From: Burkholderia sp. WP9
Lineage (GTDB): Bacteria; Pseudomonadota; Gammaproteobacteria; Burkholderiales; Burkholderiaceae
Direction: 5' to 3'
DNA length: 64,000 nt
Assembly: GCF_900104795.1 (NCBI RefSeq)
Contig: NZ_FNTG01000002.1
Span: 1,674,001 to 1,738,000 of the forward strand
Positions within the stretch are counted from its first letter, which is position 1, and each line of letters starts with the position of its first letter. This document shows, in pieces, positions 10,300 through 19,373 of this stretch. The notes below the pieces were generated by a model, which did not search any database, was not told the origin of the DNA, and was given only the letters and a program-made list of their open reading frames with translations. A program made the position numbers and the translations under genes.

Positions 10300-11483
10300 G
10301 CGAGACAACGCAGACCGCCGGTGCACAAGGCGGCAACGAACCCCAAAGCGGCTTCAAACCGAAGAAATCCGTCGCCCTGTCCGGCGTGACGGCGGGCAAT
10401 ACCGCCCTCTGCACGGTCGGCAAGACCGGCAACGACCTGCACTACCGCGGCTACGACATTCTCGATATTGCGGGCGCCTGCGAATTCGAAGAGATCGCGT
10501 ACCTGCTGGTCCACGAAAAGCTGCCGACCCAGGCCGAACTCACCGCCTACAAAACCAGGCTGAAGGCGCTGCGCGGCCTGCCCGCGAACGTCAAGGCCGC
10601 GCTCGAATGGATCCCGGCCGCTGCGCACCCGATGGACGTGATGCGCACCGGCGTGTCGGTGCTGGGCACCGTGTTGCCGGAGAAAGACGACCACAACCTG
10701 CCGGGCGCGCGCGACATTGCCGACAAGCTGATGGCTTCGCTCGGTTCGATGCTGCTCTACTGGTATCACTATTCGCACAACGGCAAGCGCATCGAAGTGG
10801 AAACCGACGACGACTCGATCGGCGGCCACTTCCTGCATCTGCTGCACGGCGTGGAGCCGTCGAAGGCGTGGGTCGACGCAATGCACGTGTCGCTGAACCT
10901 GTACGCCGAGCATGAATTCAACGCATCGACCTTCACGGGCCGCGTGATCGCGGGCACGGGATCGGACATCTATTCGGCGATCACCGGCGCGATCGGCGCG
11001 CTGCGCGGGCCGAAGCACGGCGGCGCCAATGAAGTCGCGTTCGAGATCCAGTCGCGCTACCAGACGCCGGACGAAGCCGAAGCGGACATCCGCCGCCGCG
11101 TCGAGAACAAGGAAGTGGTGATCGGTTTCGGCCACCCGGTGTACACGATTTCGGACCCGCGCAACAAGGTCATCAAGGAAGTCGCGAAGAAGCTCTCGAA
11201 GGAAGCCGGCAACACCAAGCTGTTCAGCATCGCCGAGCGGCTCGAGTCGGTGATGTGGGAGGCGAAGAAGATGTTCCCGAATCTGGACTGGTTCAGCGCG
11301 GTCTCGTATCACATGATGGGCGTGCCGACGGCGATGTTCACGCCGCTCTTCGTGATCGCGCGCACGGCCGGCTGGAGCGCGCACATCATCGAGCAGCGCA
11401 TCGACAACAAGATCATTCGTCCGAGCGCAAATTACACCGGACCCGAGAATTTGAAGTACCTGCCGCTAAATAGGAGAAAATAG
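10296..11483 (+). CDS. prpC: 2-methylcitrate synthase (citrate synthase fold)
   Basis: Condenses propionyl-CoA with oxaloacetate to 2-methylcitrate, and many homologues also make citrate. The 395-residue protein has the catalytic landmarks [26 protein letters not shown] and [18 protein letters not shown]. The last of these and the short N-terminal domain distinguish PrpC from type II GltA. The ATG at 10296 is preceded by GGAGATTGCGGGAG. It stands in a rightward run with a CoA-ester lyase upstream and prpD and acnA downstream, which fits the methylcitrate route. A bifunctional citrate synthase role cannot be excluded from sequence. Confidence 0.92.
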   Translation: MSETTQTAGAQGGNEPQSGFKPKKSVALSGVTAGNTALCTVGKTGNDLHYRGYDILDIAGACEFEEIAYLLVHEKLPTQAELTAYKTRLKALRGLPANVKAALEWIPAAAHPMDVMRTGVSVLGTVLPEKDDHNLPGARDIADKLMASLGSMLLYWYHYSHNGKRIEVETDDDSIGGHFLHLLHGVEPSKAWVDAMHVSLNLYAEHEFNASTFTGRVIAGTGSDIYSAITGAIGALRGPKHGGANEVAFEIQSRYQTPDEAEADIRRRVENKEVVIGFGHPVYTISDPRNKVIKEVAKKLSKEAGNTKLFSIAERLESVMWEAKKMFPNLDWFSAVSYHMMGVPTAMFTPLFVIARTAGWSAHIIEQRIDNKIIRPSANYTGPENLKYLPLNRRK

Positions 11484-11586
11484 CGGTCGCTGTGCGCTTT
11501 CAAAGCGCGTGCAGTTTAACCACGCGGTCGCCAGGACCGGTAGCCCGCGGAATGTTTAACTGAAACTAGATAGAAAGGTTTTCTCC

Positions 11587-12093
11587 ATGAAAAAGCTGAT
11601 GATCGCCGCCGTGATTGGCGCCCTGTCCACGACGATGCTGGCCGTCGCGACTGACGCCGTCGCGCAACCGGCGACCACCACGAAGCCGGCAGCCAACGCT
11701 GTCCCGAAAAAACCGCAGCCGAAGCGCCTGATCAAGCGCAAACCGAACCCGGCCAAGGAAGCAAAGGTCGATCCGGTGCCGGAAGGCGCGGAAAAGTGGT
11801 CGTGCAACGAAGGCCTCGCGTTCGAACTGAAGGGCGACATGAAGCGTGACCAGATCGTCACGGTTCACTGGGCTAACAAAAATTACAATCTGCCGCGCGA
11901 AGCAACCACCACGGGCGCAGACCGTTTCCACGACGCCGCAACGGGCATGGATCTCGTCGTGATCCCGACGAAGGCCATGTTGTTCTCGGACAAGGACAGC
12001 TCGCGCCTGGCCGACGAGTGCAAGACAGCAGCCATGGTTGAAGGCGCTCCGGCTCCGACGCAATCGAACGCGATCAACAAGAGCAGCAACTAA
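11587..12093 (+). CDS. Secreted protein with MliC-like C-terminal domain
   Basis: A 168-residue protein with a clear Sec signal peptide (cleavage likely after AVAQ near 27) and a Lys/Pro/Ala-rich linker to about residue 65. The C-terminal domain has the arrangement of MliC-type inhibitors of C-type lysozyme: Trp-Ser-Cys at its start, [14 protein letters not shown], a TGADRF turn and a closing cysteine (ADECK), so a disulfide is likely. The MliC assignment is by pattern only and is moderately certain. The start has an AGAAAGG Shine-Dalgarno. It is odd between prpC (103 bases upstream) and prpD (25 bases downstream), because a periplasmic protein has no evident role in methylcitrate metabolism. 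Confidence 0.6.
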   Translation: MKKLMIAAVIGALSTTMLAVATDAVAQPATTTKPAANAVPKKPQPKRLIKRKPNPAKEAKVDPVPEGAEKWSCNEGLAFELKGDMKRDQIVTVHWANKNYNLPREATTTGADRFHDAATGMDLVVIPTKAMLFSDKDSSRLADECKTAAMVEGAPAPTQSNAINKSSN

Positions 12094-12118
12094 GTATCGT
12101 CATCAGGAAAACGTCCCG

Positions 12119-13570
12119 ATGTCCGCTCCGATTTCCAACGTGCGACCCGACCCGGACCAAGTCCTGGTCGATATCGTCGATTACGTGCTGGAGTATCAGA
12201 TCGACAGCACGCTCGCGCTGGAAACCGCGCGTCACTGCCTGATCGATACGCTCGGTTGTGGACTCGAGGCGCTCACCTACCCAGCCTGCACCAAGCTGAT
12301 GGGACCGATCGTGCCGGGCACGATCGTCCCCAACGGCGCGAAGGTGCCCGGCACGTCGTTCCAGCTGGATCCCGTGCAGGCCGCCTTCAATATCGGCGCC
12401 ATGATCCGCTGGCTCGACTTCAACGACACATGGCTCGCCGCCGAATGGGGCCACCCGTCGGACAACCTCGGCGGCATTCTCGCGACAGCCGACTGGCTCT
12501 CGCGCAGCGCCATCGCAGCCGGCAAAGAGCCGCTGGCGATGAAAGACGTGTTGGTCGCCATGATCAAGGCGCACGAAATTCAAGGCTGTATCGCGCTCGA
12601 GAACTCCTTCAACAAGGTTGGGCTCGACCATGTGCTGCTGGTGAAACTGGCGTCGACCGCGGTGGTCGGCCAGTTGCTCGGTCTCACGCGCGACGAGCTG
12701 ATCAATGCGGTCTCGCAGGCGTTTGTCGATGGGCATGCGCTGCGCACGTACCGCCACGCGCCGAACACCGGTTCGCGCAAGTCGTGGGCCGCGGGCGATG
12801 CGACATCGCGCGCGGTGCGTCTCGCGCTGATCGCGAAGACCGGTGAAATGGGCTATCCGTCGGTGCTGACGGCGAAGACGTGGGGCTTTTACGACGTTCT
12901 GTTCAAAGGCAACGCATTCAGGTTCCAGCGTCCGTACGGTTCGTATGTGATGGAAAATGTGCTCTTCAAGATTTCTTTTCCGGCAGAATTCCACGCACAA
13001 ACGGCGGCGGAAGCCGCGATGAAGTTGCACGCGCAACTCAACGCAGCCGGAAAGCATGTGGACGACATTCGCAAGATCACGATCCGCACGCATGAAGCCG
13101 CGATTCGCATCATCGATAAGAAAGGCCCGCTGAACAATCCGGCCGACCGCGATCATTGCATTCAGTACATGATCGCCGTGCCGCTGATCCACGGCCGCCT
13201 GACGGCCGCGGACTATGAAGATTCGACCGCACAGGACGCGCGCATCGACGTGCTGCGCGCGAAGATGGAATGTGTCGAAGACCCGCAGTTCACGAAGGAT
13301 TACCACGATCCGGAGAAGCGCTCGATCGCCAATGCACTGACGATCGAATTCAACGACGGTTCGACATTCGACGAAGTCGTAGTCGAATACCCGATCGGTC
13401 ATAAACGTCGTCGCGAAGACGGGATTCCGTTGCTGGTCGAGAAGTTCAAGACCAACCTCGCGCGCCGCTTTCCGGTCAAGCAACAACTGGCGATTCTCGA
13501 CGCGTCGCTGGATCAGGCAAGGCTCGAAGCCATGCCGGTCAATGAATACGTCGATTTGTACGTCATCTAG
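12119..13570 (+). CDS. prpD: 2-methylcitrate dehydratase
   Basis: MmgE/PrpD family enzyme that dehydrates 2-methylcitrate to 2-methyl-cis-aconitate without an iron-sulfur cluster. At 483 residues it equals the usual PrpD length. Typical segments include the N-terminal [15 protein letters not shown], the [19 protein letters not shown] region at about 100 and [15 protein letters not shown]. The start at 12119 ([11 protein letters not shown]) has an AGGAAAA Shine-Dalgarno; an upstream in-frame ATG lies inside the preceding gene and is rejected. acnA follows after 40 bases. Annotated relatives are often called bifunctional methylcitrate dehydratase/aconitase; that side activity is not visible in sequence. 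Confidence 0.93.
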   Translation: MSAPISNVRPDPDQVLVDIVDYVLEYQIDSTLALETARHCLIDTLGCGLEALTYPACTKLMGPIVPGTIVPNGAKVPGTSFQLDPVQAAFNIGAMIRWLDFNDTWLAAEWGHPSDNLGGILATADWLSRSAIAAGKEPLAMKDVLVAMIKAHEIQGCIALENSFNKVGLDHVLLVKLASTAVVGQLLGLTRDELINAVSQAFVDGHALRTYRHAPNTGSRKSWAAGDATSRAVRLALIAKTGEMGYPSVLTAKTWGFYDVLFKGNAFRFQRPYGSYVMENVLFKISFPAEFHAQTAAEAAMKLHAQLNAAGKHVDDIRKITIRTHEAAIRIIDKKGPLNNPADRDHCIQYMIAVPLIHGRLTAADYEDSTAQDARIDVLRAKMECVEDPQFTKDYHDPEKRSIANALTIEFNDGSTFDEVVVEYPIGHKRRREDGIPLLVEKFKTNLARRFPVKQQLAILDASLDQARLEAMPVNEYVDLYVI

Positions 13571-13610
13571 TCAGGTACAGTAGTTCCGCGATCAAACCAA
13601 GGAAAACACC

Positions 13611-16328
13611 ATGGCCCACAACCTCCACAAAACGCTCAAGGAATTCGACAGCGGTTCCGGCAAAGGCAAGTTCTACTCCCTGCCGCAACTCGGCAAGGCA
13701 CTGAACATCAAGATCGACCGCCTGCCGGTTTCGATCCGTATCGTGCTGGAATCGGTGCTGCGTAACTACGACGGCAAGAAAATCGCCGAAGAACACATTG
13801 AGCAACTCGCGAACTGGAAGCCGACCGCAGCGCGTGTCGATGAAATTCCGTTCGTGGTGTCGCGTGTCGTGCTGCAAGACTTTACTGGCGTGCCGCTGCT
13901 CGCCGACATCGCCGCGATGCGCGGTGTCGCGAAACAGATGGGCAAGGATCCGAAGTCGATCGAACCGCTGGTCCCGGTCGATCTGGTCGTCGATCACTCG
14001 GTGCAGATCGATCACTTCCGCGAAAAGAATGCGCTCGACCTGAACATGAAACTGGAATTCCAGCGCAACAACGAGCGCTACCAGTTCATGAAGTGGGGCA
14101 TGCAGGCATTCGACACGTTCAAGGTCGTGCCGCCGGGCGTCGGTATCGTTCACCAGGTGAACCTGGAATACCTCGCACGCGGCGTGCACAAGAAGGCTGA
14201 AGGCGCGGACACGGTGTACTACCCGGATTCGCTGGTCGGCACCGACAGCCACACCACCATGATCAACGGTATTGGCGTGGTGGGCTGGGGCGTGGGCGGC
14301 ATCGAGGCGGAAGCCGGCATGCTCGGCCAGCCGGTGTACTTCCTGACGCCGGACGTGGTCGGCGTCGAACTGAAGGGCAAGCTGCGCGAAGGCCTGACGG
14401 CGACCGACCTGGTCCTGACCGTCACCGAACTGCTGCGTAAAGAAAAGGTCGTCGGCAAGTTCGTCGAATTTTTCGGCGAAGGCACGAAGTCGCTGTCGCT
14501 GCCGGATCGTGCAACGATCGGCAACATGGCGCCGGAATACGGCGCAACGATGGGCTTCTTCCCGGTCGACGAAAAGACCATCGACTATTTCAAGGGCACG
14601 GGCCGCACCGACGCGGAAATCTCCGCCTTCGAAAACTACTTCAAGGCGCAAGGTCTGTTCGGTATTCCGAAGGCCGGCCAGATCGACTACACCAAGGTCG
14701 TCACGCTGGATCTCGGCACGGTCACGCCGTCGCTGGCAGGTCCGAAGCGTCCGCAAGACCGTATCGAAATCGGTCATGTGAAGTCGACCTTCAGCGACCT
14801 GTTCTCGAAGCCGGTGGCGGAAAACGGCTTTGCGAAGAAGGCGGAAGACCTCGACGCGCAATACACCACGAGCAACGGCGTCGACGTGAAGAACGGCGAC
14901 ATCCTGATCGCGGCCATCACGTCGTGCACGAACACCTCGAACCCGAGCGTACTGCTCGCCGCCGGCCTGCTGGCGAAGAAGGCTGTCGAAGCCGGCCTGA
15001 CGGTCGCTCCGCACATCAAGACGTCGCTGGCGCCGGGATCGCGTATCGTCACGGAATACCTGACGAAGACCGACTTGATGAAGTATCTCGACAAGCTCGG
15101 TTTCACGCTGGCCGCTTACGGTTGCACGACCTGTATCGGTAACGCGGGCGATCTGACGCCGGAACTGAACGAAGCGATCACGAAGAACGACATCGTCGCG
15201 GCAGCGGTTCTGTCGGGCAACCGTAACTTCGAAGCGCGTATTCACCCGAACATCCGCGCCAACTTCCTGGCCTCGCCGCCGCTGGTCGTCGCTTACGCGA
15301 TCGCCGGCAATATCACGCGCGACCTGATGACCGAACCGGTCGGCAAGGGCAAGGGCGGCAAGGACATCTACCTGGGCGACATCTGGCCGACCAGCGAAGA
15401 AGTCAACGCACTGCTCAAGTTCGCGCTGGACGCCGACGCGTTCCGCAAGAACTACGCGTCGCTGACCAAGAAGGGCGACCTGTGGAGCAAGATCGAAGGC
15501 GAAGAAGGTCAAGTCTACGACTGGCCGAAGTCGACCTACATCGCTGAGCCGCCGTTCTTCGGCAAGGACTTCTCGATGACGCCGGCCGACAGCATTGCTG
15601 CTGTGACAAACGCGCGTGCACTGGGCATCTTCGGTGACTCGGTCACGACCGACCACATCAGCCCGGCTGGCTCGATCAAGGAAGACTCGCCGGCAGGCAA
15701 GTGGCTGAAGGAAAACGGCGTGCAGAAGGCCGACTTCAACAGCTACGGCTCGCGCCGCGGCAACCACGACGTGATGATGCGCGGCACGTTCGCGAACGTG
15801 CGGATCAAGAACCTGATGATCCCGGCGAAGGCAGACGGCTCGCGCGTGGAAGGCGGCCTGACGATTCACCAGCCGAGCGGCGAACAACTGTCGATCTATG
15901 ACGCGGCAATGAAGTACATCGACGCCGGCACGCCGACTGTCGTGTTCGCGGGCGAAGAGTACGGCACGGGCTCGTCGCGTGACTGGGCTGCAAAGGGTAC
16001 GCAACTGCTGGGTGTGAAGGCTGTGGTCGCACGCAGCTTCGAGCGGATCCACCGTTCGAACCTGGTCGGCATGGGCGTTCTGCCGCTGCAGTTCAAGGGC
16101 TCGGATAGCGTGCAGTCGCTCGGTATCACCGGCGAAGAAACGTACGACATCGAAGGCCTCGGCGCTGACTTCAAGCCGCAACAGGAAGTGACGCTGGTGA
16201 TTCGCGGCAAGGACGGCAAGGAGAAGCGCGTGCAGGTACTGCTGCGTATCGACACGCCGATCGAAGTCGACTACTACAAGCACGGCGGGATTCTGCCGTT
16301 CGTGCTGCGTTCGCTGCTGGCTGCTTAA
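13611..16328 (+). CDS. acnA: Aconitate hydratase A
   Basis: Isomerises citrate to isocitrate via cis-aconitate with a [4Fe-4S] cluster, and in this setting may also hydrate 2-methyl-cis-aconitate. The 905-residue protein is full length for AcnA/IRP-type aconitases. Cluster-ligand cysteines are seen in [10 protein letters not shown] and [11 protein letters not shown]. The substrate-binding sequences [16 protein letters not shown] and [15 protein letters not shown] are intact. The C-terminal swivel domain includes [19 protein letters not shown]. An AcnD-type methylcitrate enzyme is an alternative but would normally sit with prpF, which is absent here. A strong terminator closes the gene at 16400-16428. 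Confidence 0.94.
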   Translation: MAHNLHKTLKEFDSGSGKGKFYSLPQLGKALNIKIDRLPVSIRIVLESVLRNYDGKKIAEEHIEQLANWKPTAARVDEIPFVVSRVVLQDFTGVPLLADIAAMRGVAKQMGKDPKSIEPLVPVDLVVDHSVQIDHFREKNALDLNMKLEFQRNNERYQFMKWGMQAFDTFKVVPPGVGIVHQVNLEYLARGVHKKAEGADTVYYPDSLVGTDSHTTMINGIGVVGWGVGGIEAEAGMLGQPVYFLTPDVVGVELKGKLREGLTATDLVLTVTELLRKEKVVGKFVEFFGEGTKSLSLPDRATIGNMAPEYGATMGFFPVDEKTIDYFKGTGRTDAEISAFENYFKAQGLFGIPKAGQIDYTKVVTLDLGTVTPSLAGPKRPQDRIEIGHVKSTFSDLFSKPVAENGFAKKAEDLDAQYTTSNGVDVKNGDILIAAITSCTNTSNPSVLLAAGLLAKKAVEAGLTVAPHIKTSLAPGSRIVTEYLTKTDLMKYLDKLGFTLAAYGCTTCIGNAGDLTPELNEAITKNDIVAAAVLSGNRNFEARIHPNIRANFLASPPLVVAYAIAGNITRDLMTEPVGKGKGGKDIYLGDIWPTSEEVNALLKFALDADAFRKNYASLTKKGDLWSKIEGEEGQVYDWPKSTYIAEPPFFGKDFSMTPADSIAAVTNARALGIFGDSVTTDHISPAGSIKEDSPAGKWLKENGVQKADFNSYGSRRGNHDVMMRGTFANVRIKNLMIPAKADGSRVEGGLTIHQPSGEQLSIYDAAMKYIDAGTPTVVFAGEEYGTGSSRDWAAKGTQLLGVKAVVARSFERIHRSNLVGMGVLPLQFKGSDSVQSLGITGEETYDIEGLGADFKPQQEVTLVIRGKDGKEKRVQVLLRIDTPIEVDYYKHGGILPFVLRSLLAA

Positions 16329-16399
16329 GGCTGGCAATAGCGTAAACAGCTTGGCTGTTTTGCAGGGGCTGCGTCCTGTGGAGGACGTGGCCGACTTTG

Positions 16400-16428
16400 A
16401 AGCCCGACCATTGGTCGGGCTTTTTTTT
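16400..16428 (+). terminator. Rho-independent terminator after acnA
   Basis: AAGCCCGACC and GGTCGGGCTT form a perfect 10-bp stem with a three-base loop, followed on the plus strand by a run of T. It ends 72-100 bases after the acnA stop and lies six bases from the end of the convergent gene at 16434. On the minus strand the tail is poor. Confidence 0.9.
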
Positions 16429-16433
16429 CGCCG

Positions 16434-17495
16434 CTACTTCGGGATGCGACCTGTCTGGAACGCGTCCGGGTTGTCGGTGATCCTGCGCTGGGTCATGTGG
16501 ACGCTCCAGTCGGTATCACCCGGCGTCGGCGCGCCGGTGCGCGTTGTGATTGTCGCGCGACGCATCTGCGCCGCCCAATCGAGCAGCGCCGTGCGCTCGG
16601 CCGTTTCGTTTGCGGACGAGGAGTGTGCAGTCCACTCGGATGACTTCGACGCGGAGGGCCGCGTGGCCGGGTTGGCTGTGCGGCTCAATGCGAGGCGCCC
16701 GTCGACTTGGGCTTTGCTGAAGCGCACGATCGGAAGCGGTTGATCCGCCTTCGCGGGACGGCTTGGCGCCGTTCGATGCGTTGGCTCTCGCAGCTCGGCA
16801 TGTGACGCGATCTGTTCGATACGTTGCGGCTTCGCAGTCGGGACATGGCCAAACGCCGTGCGCGGGGACGTATTAGTGGGCGTAGGCACTCCGGACGCTG
16901 CGGCCTTTGGTGTCGCATTTGTCTGCGCGGGCGCTCCGGACACAGCAGCCTTTGGTGTCGCCATTGAACTAGCCGCCAAGGCTTCGTCTTGCGCAATCGT
17001 TCCGGCGAATTCAGCTGGCGAACGAAGCGCCACCGGCCGTGTTACCGCCGTGGCCGCCAGTTTGCCGGCGTCGTGCGTCGTACAGGTGGTCAGCAGCCAG
17101 GCTAGCGCAATGCTGCAGCCCGCGAAGATCGCCGCTCCAAGCAGATGATCCGACCGCGTCGAACGCGGGCGCACGCGCCCCATCTCCAGGTAATACCTCG
17201 CTTCGGCCAGCTGCTCGTCGAAGCGGCGCGAGTGGTCGCGCCGTTGAGGCAGTTTATAGAACAACAGAAACTTCACGCCCGGTGGAAACGGCCCGCGACG
17301 TGCCGCCGACGCCCCGCGTTGTACCGCATTCTCGATTACCTGTTGAGCGCCGGTGCGTGCTCCGGGTTGCGGTTCGCGTTGCGCCGCGGTCTGCGCCGGC
17401 CGCCGCCGCGATCCGAAGGGCGGCGGCAATGCATCGAACGGCCGCGCGACCGGAAGCGCCAGATCGCCTTCGATCAAAGCCAGCGGTCGGCTCAT
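16434..17495 (-). CDS. Hypothetical single-span membrane protein in the HPt/regulator operon
   Basis: A 353-residue protein with no family I recognise. The N-terminal 110 residues are Arg/Pro-rich and include RRFDEQLAEARYYLEMGRVR. One hydrophobic span follows at about 118-137. The rest is low-complexity Ala/Pro/Thr with a short internal repeat (ATPKAAVSGAP / ATPKAAASGVP). This suggests a cytoplasmic N-terminus and a flexible periplasmic tail. Its start overlaps the stop of the upstream HATPase-HPt gene by four bases (ATGA), so it is translationally coupled to the signalling cassette. The partner cassette at 42422-44705 has no counterpart. Long frames on the opposite strand reflect codon bias. 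Confidence 0.7.
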   Translation of the reverse strand: MSRPLALIEGDLALPVARPFDALPPPFGSRRRPAQTAAQREPQPGARTGAQQVIENAVQRGASAARRGPFPPGVKFLLFYKLPQRRDHSRRFDEQLAEARYYLEMGRVRPRSTRSDHLLGAAIFAGCSIALAWLLTTCTTHDAGKLAATAVTRPVALRSPAEFAGTIAQDEALAASSMATPKAAVSGAPAQTNATPKAAASGVPTPTNTSPRTAFGHVPTAKPQRIEQIASHAELREPTHRTAPSRPAKADQPLPIVRFSKAQVDGRLALSRTANPATRPSASKSSEWTAHSSSANETAERTALLDWAAQMRRATITTRTGAPTPGDTDWSVHMTQRRITDNPDAFQTGRIPK

Positions 17496-18508
17496 CGTGA
17501 GGTGCTCCGGTACGCGCAGGCCGTTGCTTCGAGTTGCGTGACAAGGATTCTCGCGCGCGCCATTAGCGCGTCGGCTAAGGTGGCTCTGTGCTCACGAGGC
17601 GATACGCTCGCGCGCCGCAACGCGTCCATCAAATCTCGCGCGCCGACGAGCCCCACTGCGCCACTCAAACGGTGCAGCACACCTTGGAGATGCTCAAAGT
17701 GACCTTCACGAAGCAACCCGCTGAGCCGCCCGAGGTCGTCGTTCATTGCCTCACGCCAGTTGGCGATAAACGCTTGAAGATCGACGCCCTCTTCAGACAA
17801 GGCATCCAGATAACGGCTGTCGAAGGGCTCAAAGGAGCCGCTCGTTGAGCGATCCCGTGGCTGCGCGGCTCTGGAGAAAGGAGGCGTCTCGACGTTACCG
17901 CAAGTCGTTTGCGCGGACCGCACCGATTGTTCGACGCAAAACGGCGCGTTGAAGATTGCTCGAGGGCCTTCCTCAAGACCGCTCGAGACGCGGAGTTCGC
18001 CGCGCATGCGTTGCGCCAATATTCTGCAAAGCGACAAACATGCTTCAGCGTCGCCAAGCCATCTGGCCATCTGTGGGTCTTCAATAGTTGGAGCGTAAAG
18101 TGGCTGCGGGACAGCGGGCGCGTGTTTGACGGGCGCATCGACCACGCTGATAAAAATTCGTTGCGAGTTCGAACTCAACGGCTGTGCCCGCACGACGAGC
18201 GAAATCTCTCCCTGCACGGTGAGTTGAATCGTTCGATTGAGCAAATGGAAAACGAGCTGCCCCAGGCGGGCACCGTCGGCAAGAATCGTTTCAGCTACCG
18301 ATTGATCGACACACACGCGCAAACGCAAGTCGCGACGACGTGCGAATGGAGTGAGCAGAGCGATAACACCATCTATCACTTCGCGCAGATCCGTCATGCT
18401 CTCGTCGAGAACGAAAGCGCGGGATTCCAATGGCGAGGCGTCCAGCAGATCGTTAAGCGTTTGACGCCACGTACACGCGGAAGAACGGGACAGGCTCACA
18501 ATGGTCAT
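17492..18508 (-). CDS. Degenerate histidine-kinase ATPase domain fused to an HPt domain
   Basis: Residues 35-190 align by pattern with the HATPase_c domain: the N-box region (LGQLVFHLLNRTIQLT) and the C-terminal ICRxL/GGEL segment (LCRILAQRMRGELRV, then GPRAIFNAPF). However, the N-box asparagine position is Arg, and the glycine-rich G1 and G2 motifs are absent, so ATP binding is doubtful. No DHp helix with phosphoacceptor histidine precedes it. Residues 225-330 are an HPt domain with His279 in LHRLSGAVGLVGA. A role as phosphotransfer or sequestering partner of the response regulator encoded 12 bases upstream is likely. The two-domain reading is mine; a missing hybrid kinase would have to be encoded elsewhere. 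Confidence 0.78.
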   Translation of the reverse strand: MTIVSLSRSSACTWRQTLNDLLDASPLESRAFVLDESMTDLREVIDGVIALLTPFARRRDLRLRVCVDQSVAETILADGARLGQLVFHLLNRTIQLTVQGEISLVVRAQPLSSNSQRIFISVVDAPVKHAPAVPQPLYAPTIEDPQMARWLGDAEACLSLCRILAQRMRGELRVSSGLEEGPRAIFNAPFCVEQSVRSAQTTCGNVETPPFSRAAQPRDRSTSGSFEPFDSRYLDALSEEGVDLQAFIANWREAMNDDLGRLSGLLREGHFEHLQGVLHRLSGAVGLVGARDLMDALRRASVSPREHRATLADALMARARILVTQLEATACAYRSTSR

Positions 18509-18520
18509 AGCCTACACAAC

Positions 18521-19129
18521 CTAATCGACCAAACGATGCGAAGTCGCAAACTCGATTAGTCCTGCCAATGACGAAAGACCGAGTTTTTCCTGGATGCGGC
18601 TCTTGTAGGTGCTGACAGTTTTGTCGCTCAAGGATAGGCGGACGGCAATGTCCCGATTGCTCACACCGCGCGCCAGATATTGCAATACCTCCACCTCTCG
18701 CGCTGACAAAGCGCTCAGTCCGCTCACGGCCTCAGCTTCGGCGCTGTCAGCCGGGAAGCAGTCGTAGCCAAACAAGACCGTTTTTAGCGCAGTGAGCAGT
18801 TCACTGATTTCCCGGCCTTTTCCGACATAACCATTTGCGCCGGCGCTGCGCGCATAACCGGCCATAATATGTTCAGGTTTGGCAGAAAGAACAAGAATAC
18901 ATATTTTTGTATTTTTATCTCGAATTCGGCGAATCAAGGAAAGCCCGTCGAGCCTCGGCAAGTCGAGATCGATAATAACCAGATCCGGACTTTCCGCGAA
19001 AACCATGGCCAGACCTTCCTCCCCGTCGCCGCATGCGCCGACCAGTTCCAGTTCCGGGTCAGCATGCAACACGCTGGCTATTGTCCCCCGAATGATCGGA
19101 TGATCGTCAATAATCACGATTCTCTTCAT
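18521..19129 (-). CDS. NarL/FixJ-type response regulator (left cassette)
   Basis: A 202-residue two-domain regulator. The REC domain starts MKRIVIIDDHP and has the phospho-acceptor Asp54 in LVIIDLDLPRLDG, the Ser of VLSAK and the conserved Lys in GYVGKGRE. The C-terminal LuxR-type helix-turn-helix reads LSAREVEVLQYLARGVSNRD through KTVSTYKSRIQEKL. The start at 19129 is preferred to the ATG at 19141 because GGAG lies six bases before it. BvgA/EvgA-like regulators of this form receive phosphate from an HPt domain, consistent with the HPt gene 12 bases downstream. A paralogue of similar size lies at 42805-43446. Confidence 0.93.
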   Translation of the reverse strand: MKRIVIIDDHPIIRGTIASVLHADPELELVGACGDGEEGLAMVFAESPDLVIIDLDLPRLDGLSLIRRIRDKNTKICILVLSAKPEHIMAGYARSAGANGYVGKGREISELLTALKTVLFGYDCFPADSAEAEAVSGLSALSAREVEVLQYLARGVSNRDIAVRLSLSDKTVSTYKSRIQEKLGLSSLAGLIEFATSHRLVD

Positions 19130-19209
19130 TAGCCGCTCCATTTTCTGATATTAATTAATGGGCGAAACCGAATCGACATAGCCCAACAAGAATCAAATTA
19201 AATATTAGC

Positions 19210-19261
19210 AATATTGCGGAAACATTTCTTCGAGGCGACACAGCGATATTTCCGCAATATT
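19210..19261. promoter_or_regulatory. 13-bp inverted repeat upstream of the left response regulator
   Basis: AATATTGCGGAAA at 19210-19222 and its exact complement TTTCCGCAATATT at 19249-19261 are separated by 26 bases in an A/T-rich island. The left arm also contains the palindrome GCAATATTGC. It lies about 80 bases upstream of the regulator start, where a regulator-binding site or leader hairpin would be expected. No regulator can be assigned from sequence. Confidence 0.55.
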
Positions 19262-19335
19262 CAGGGGATTTTTCTTTCACGGAACATTGAAATTCCTTAC
19301 GTGCAGACCGCCATTGCCAACACTCGCGAAAGCAG

Positions 19336-19366
19336 GAATGGCCCGGCCGTGACAGCCGGGCCATTC
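19336..19366 (-). terminator. Stem-loop terminator after the left ompA-family gene
   Basis: GAATGGCCCGGC and GCCGGGCCATTC form a perfect 12-bp stem around a seven-base loop, beginning eight bases beyond the stop codon at 19374. The T-tract on the minus strand is weak, so termination may be partial and the response regulator may be transcribed by read-through. Confidence 0.65.
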
Positions 19367-19373
19367 TTCACCC

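Noticed and set aside
11498..11520. Terminator after prpC (GCGCTTTCAAAGCGC)
   Set aside because: The symmetric stretch leaves a very small loop and no T-run follows; transcription into the next gene is likely.
13563..16337. Leftward 924-codon open frame opposite acnA
   Set aside because: acnA is complete with all motifs; the opposite frame is open because of codon bias and has no recognisable protein sequence.
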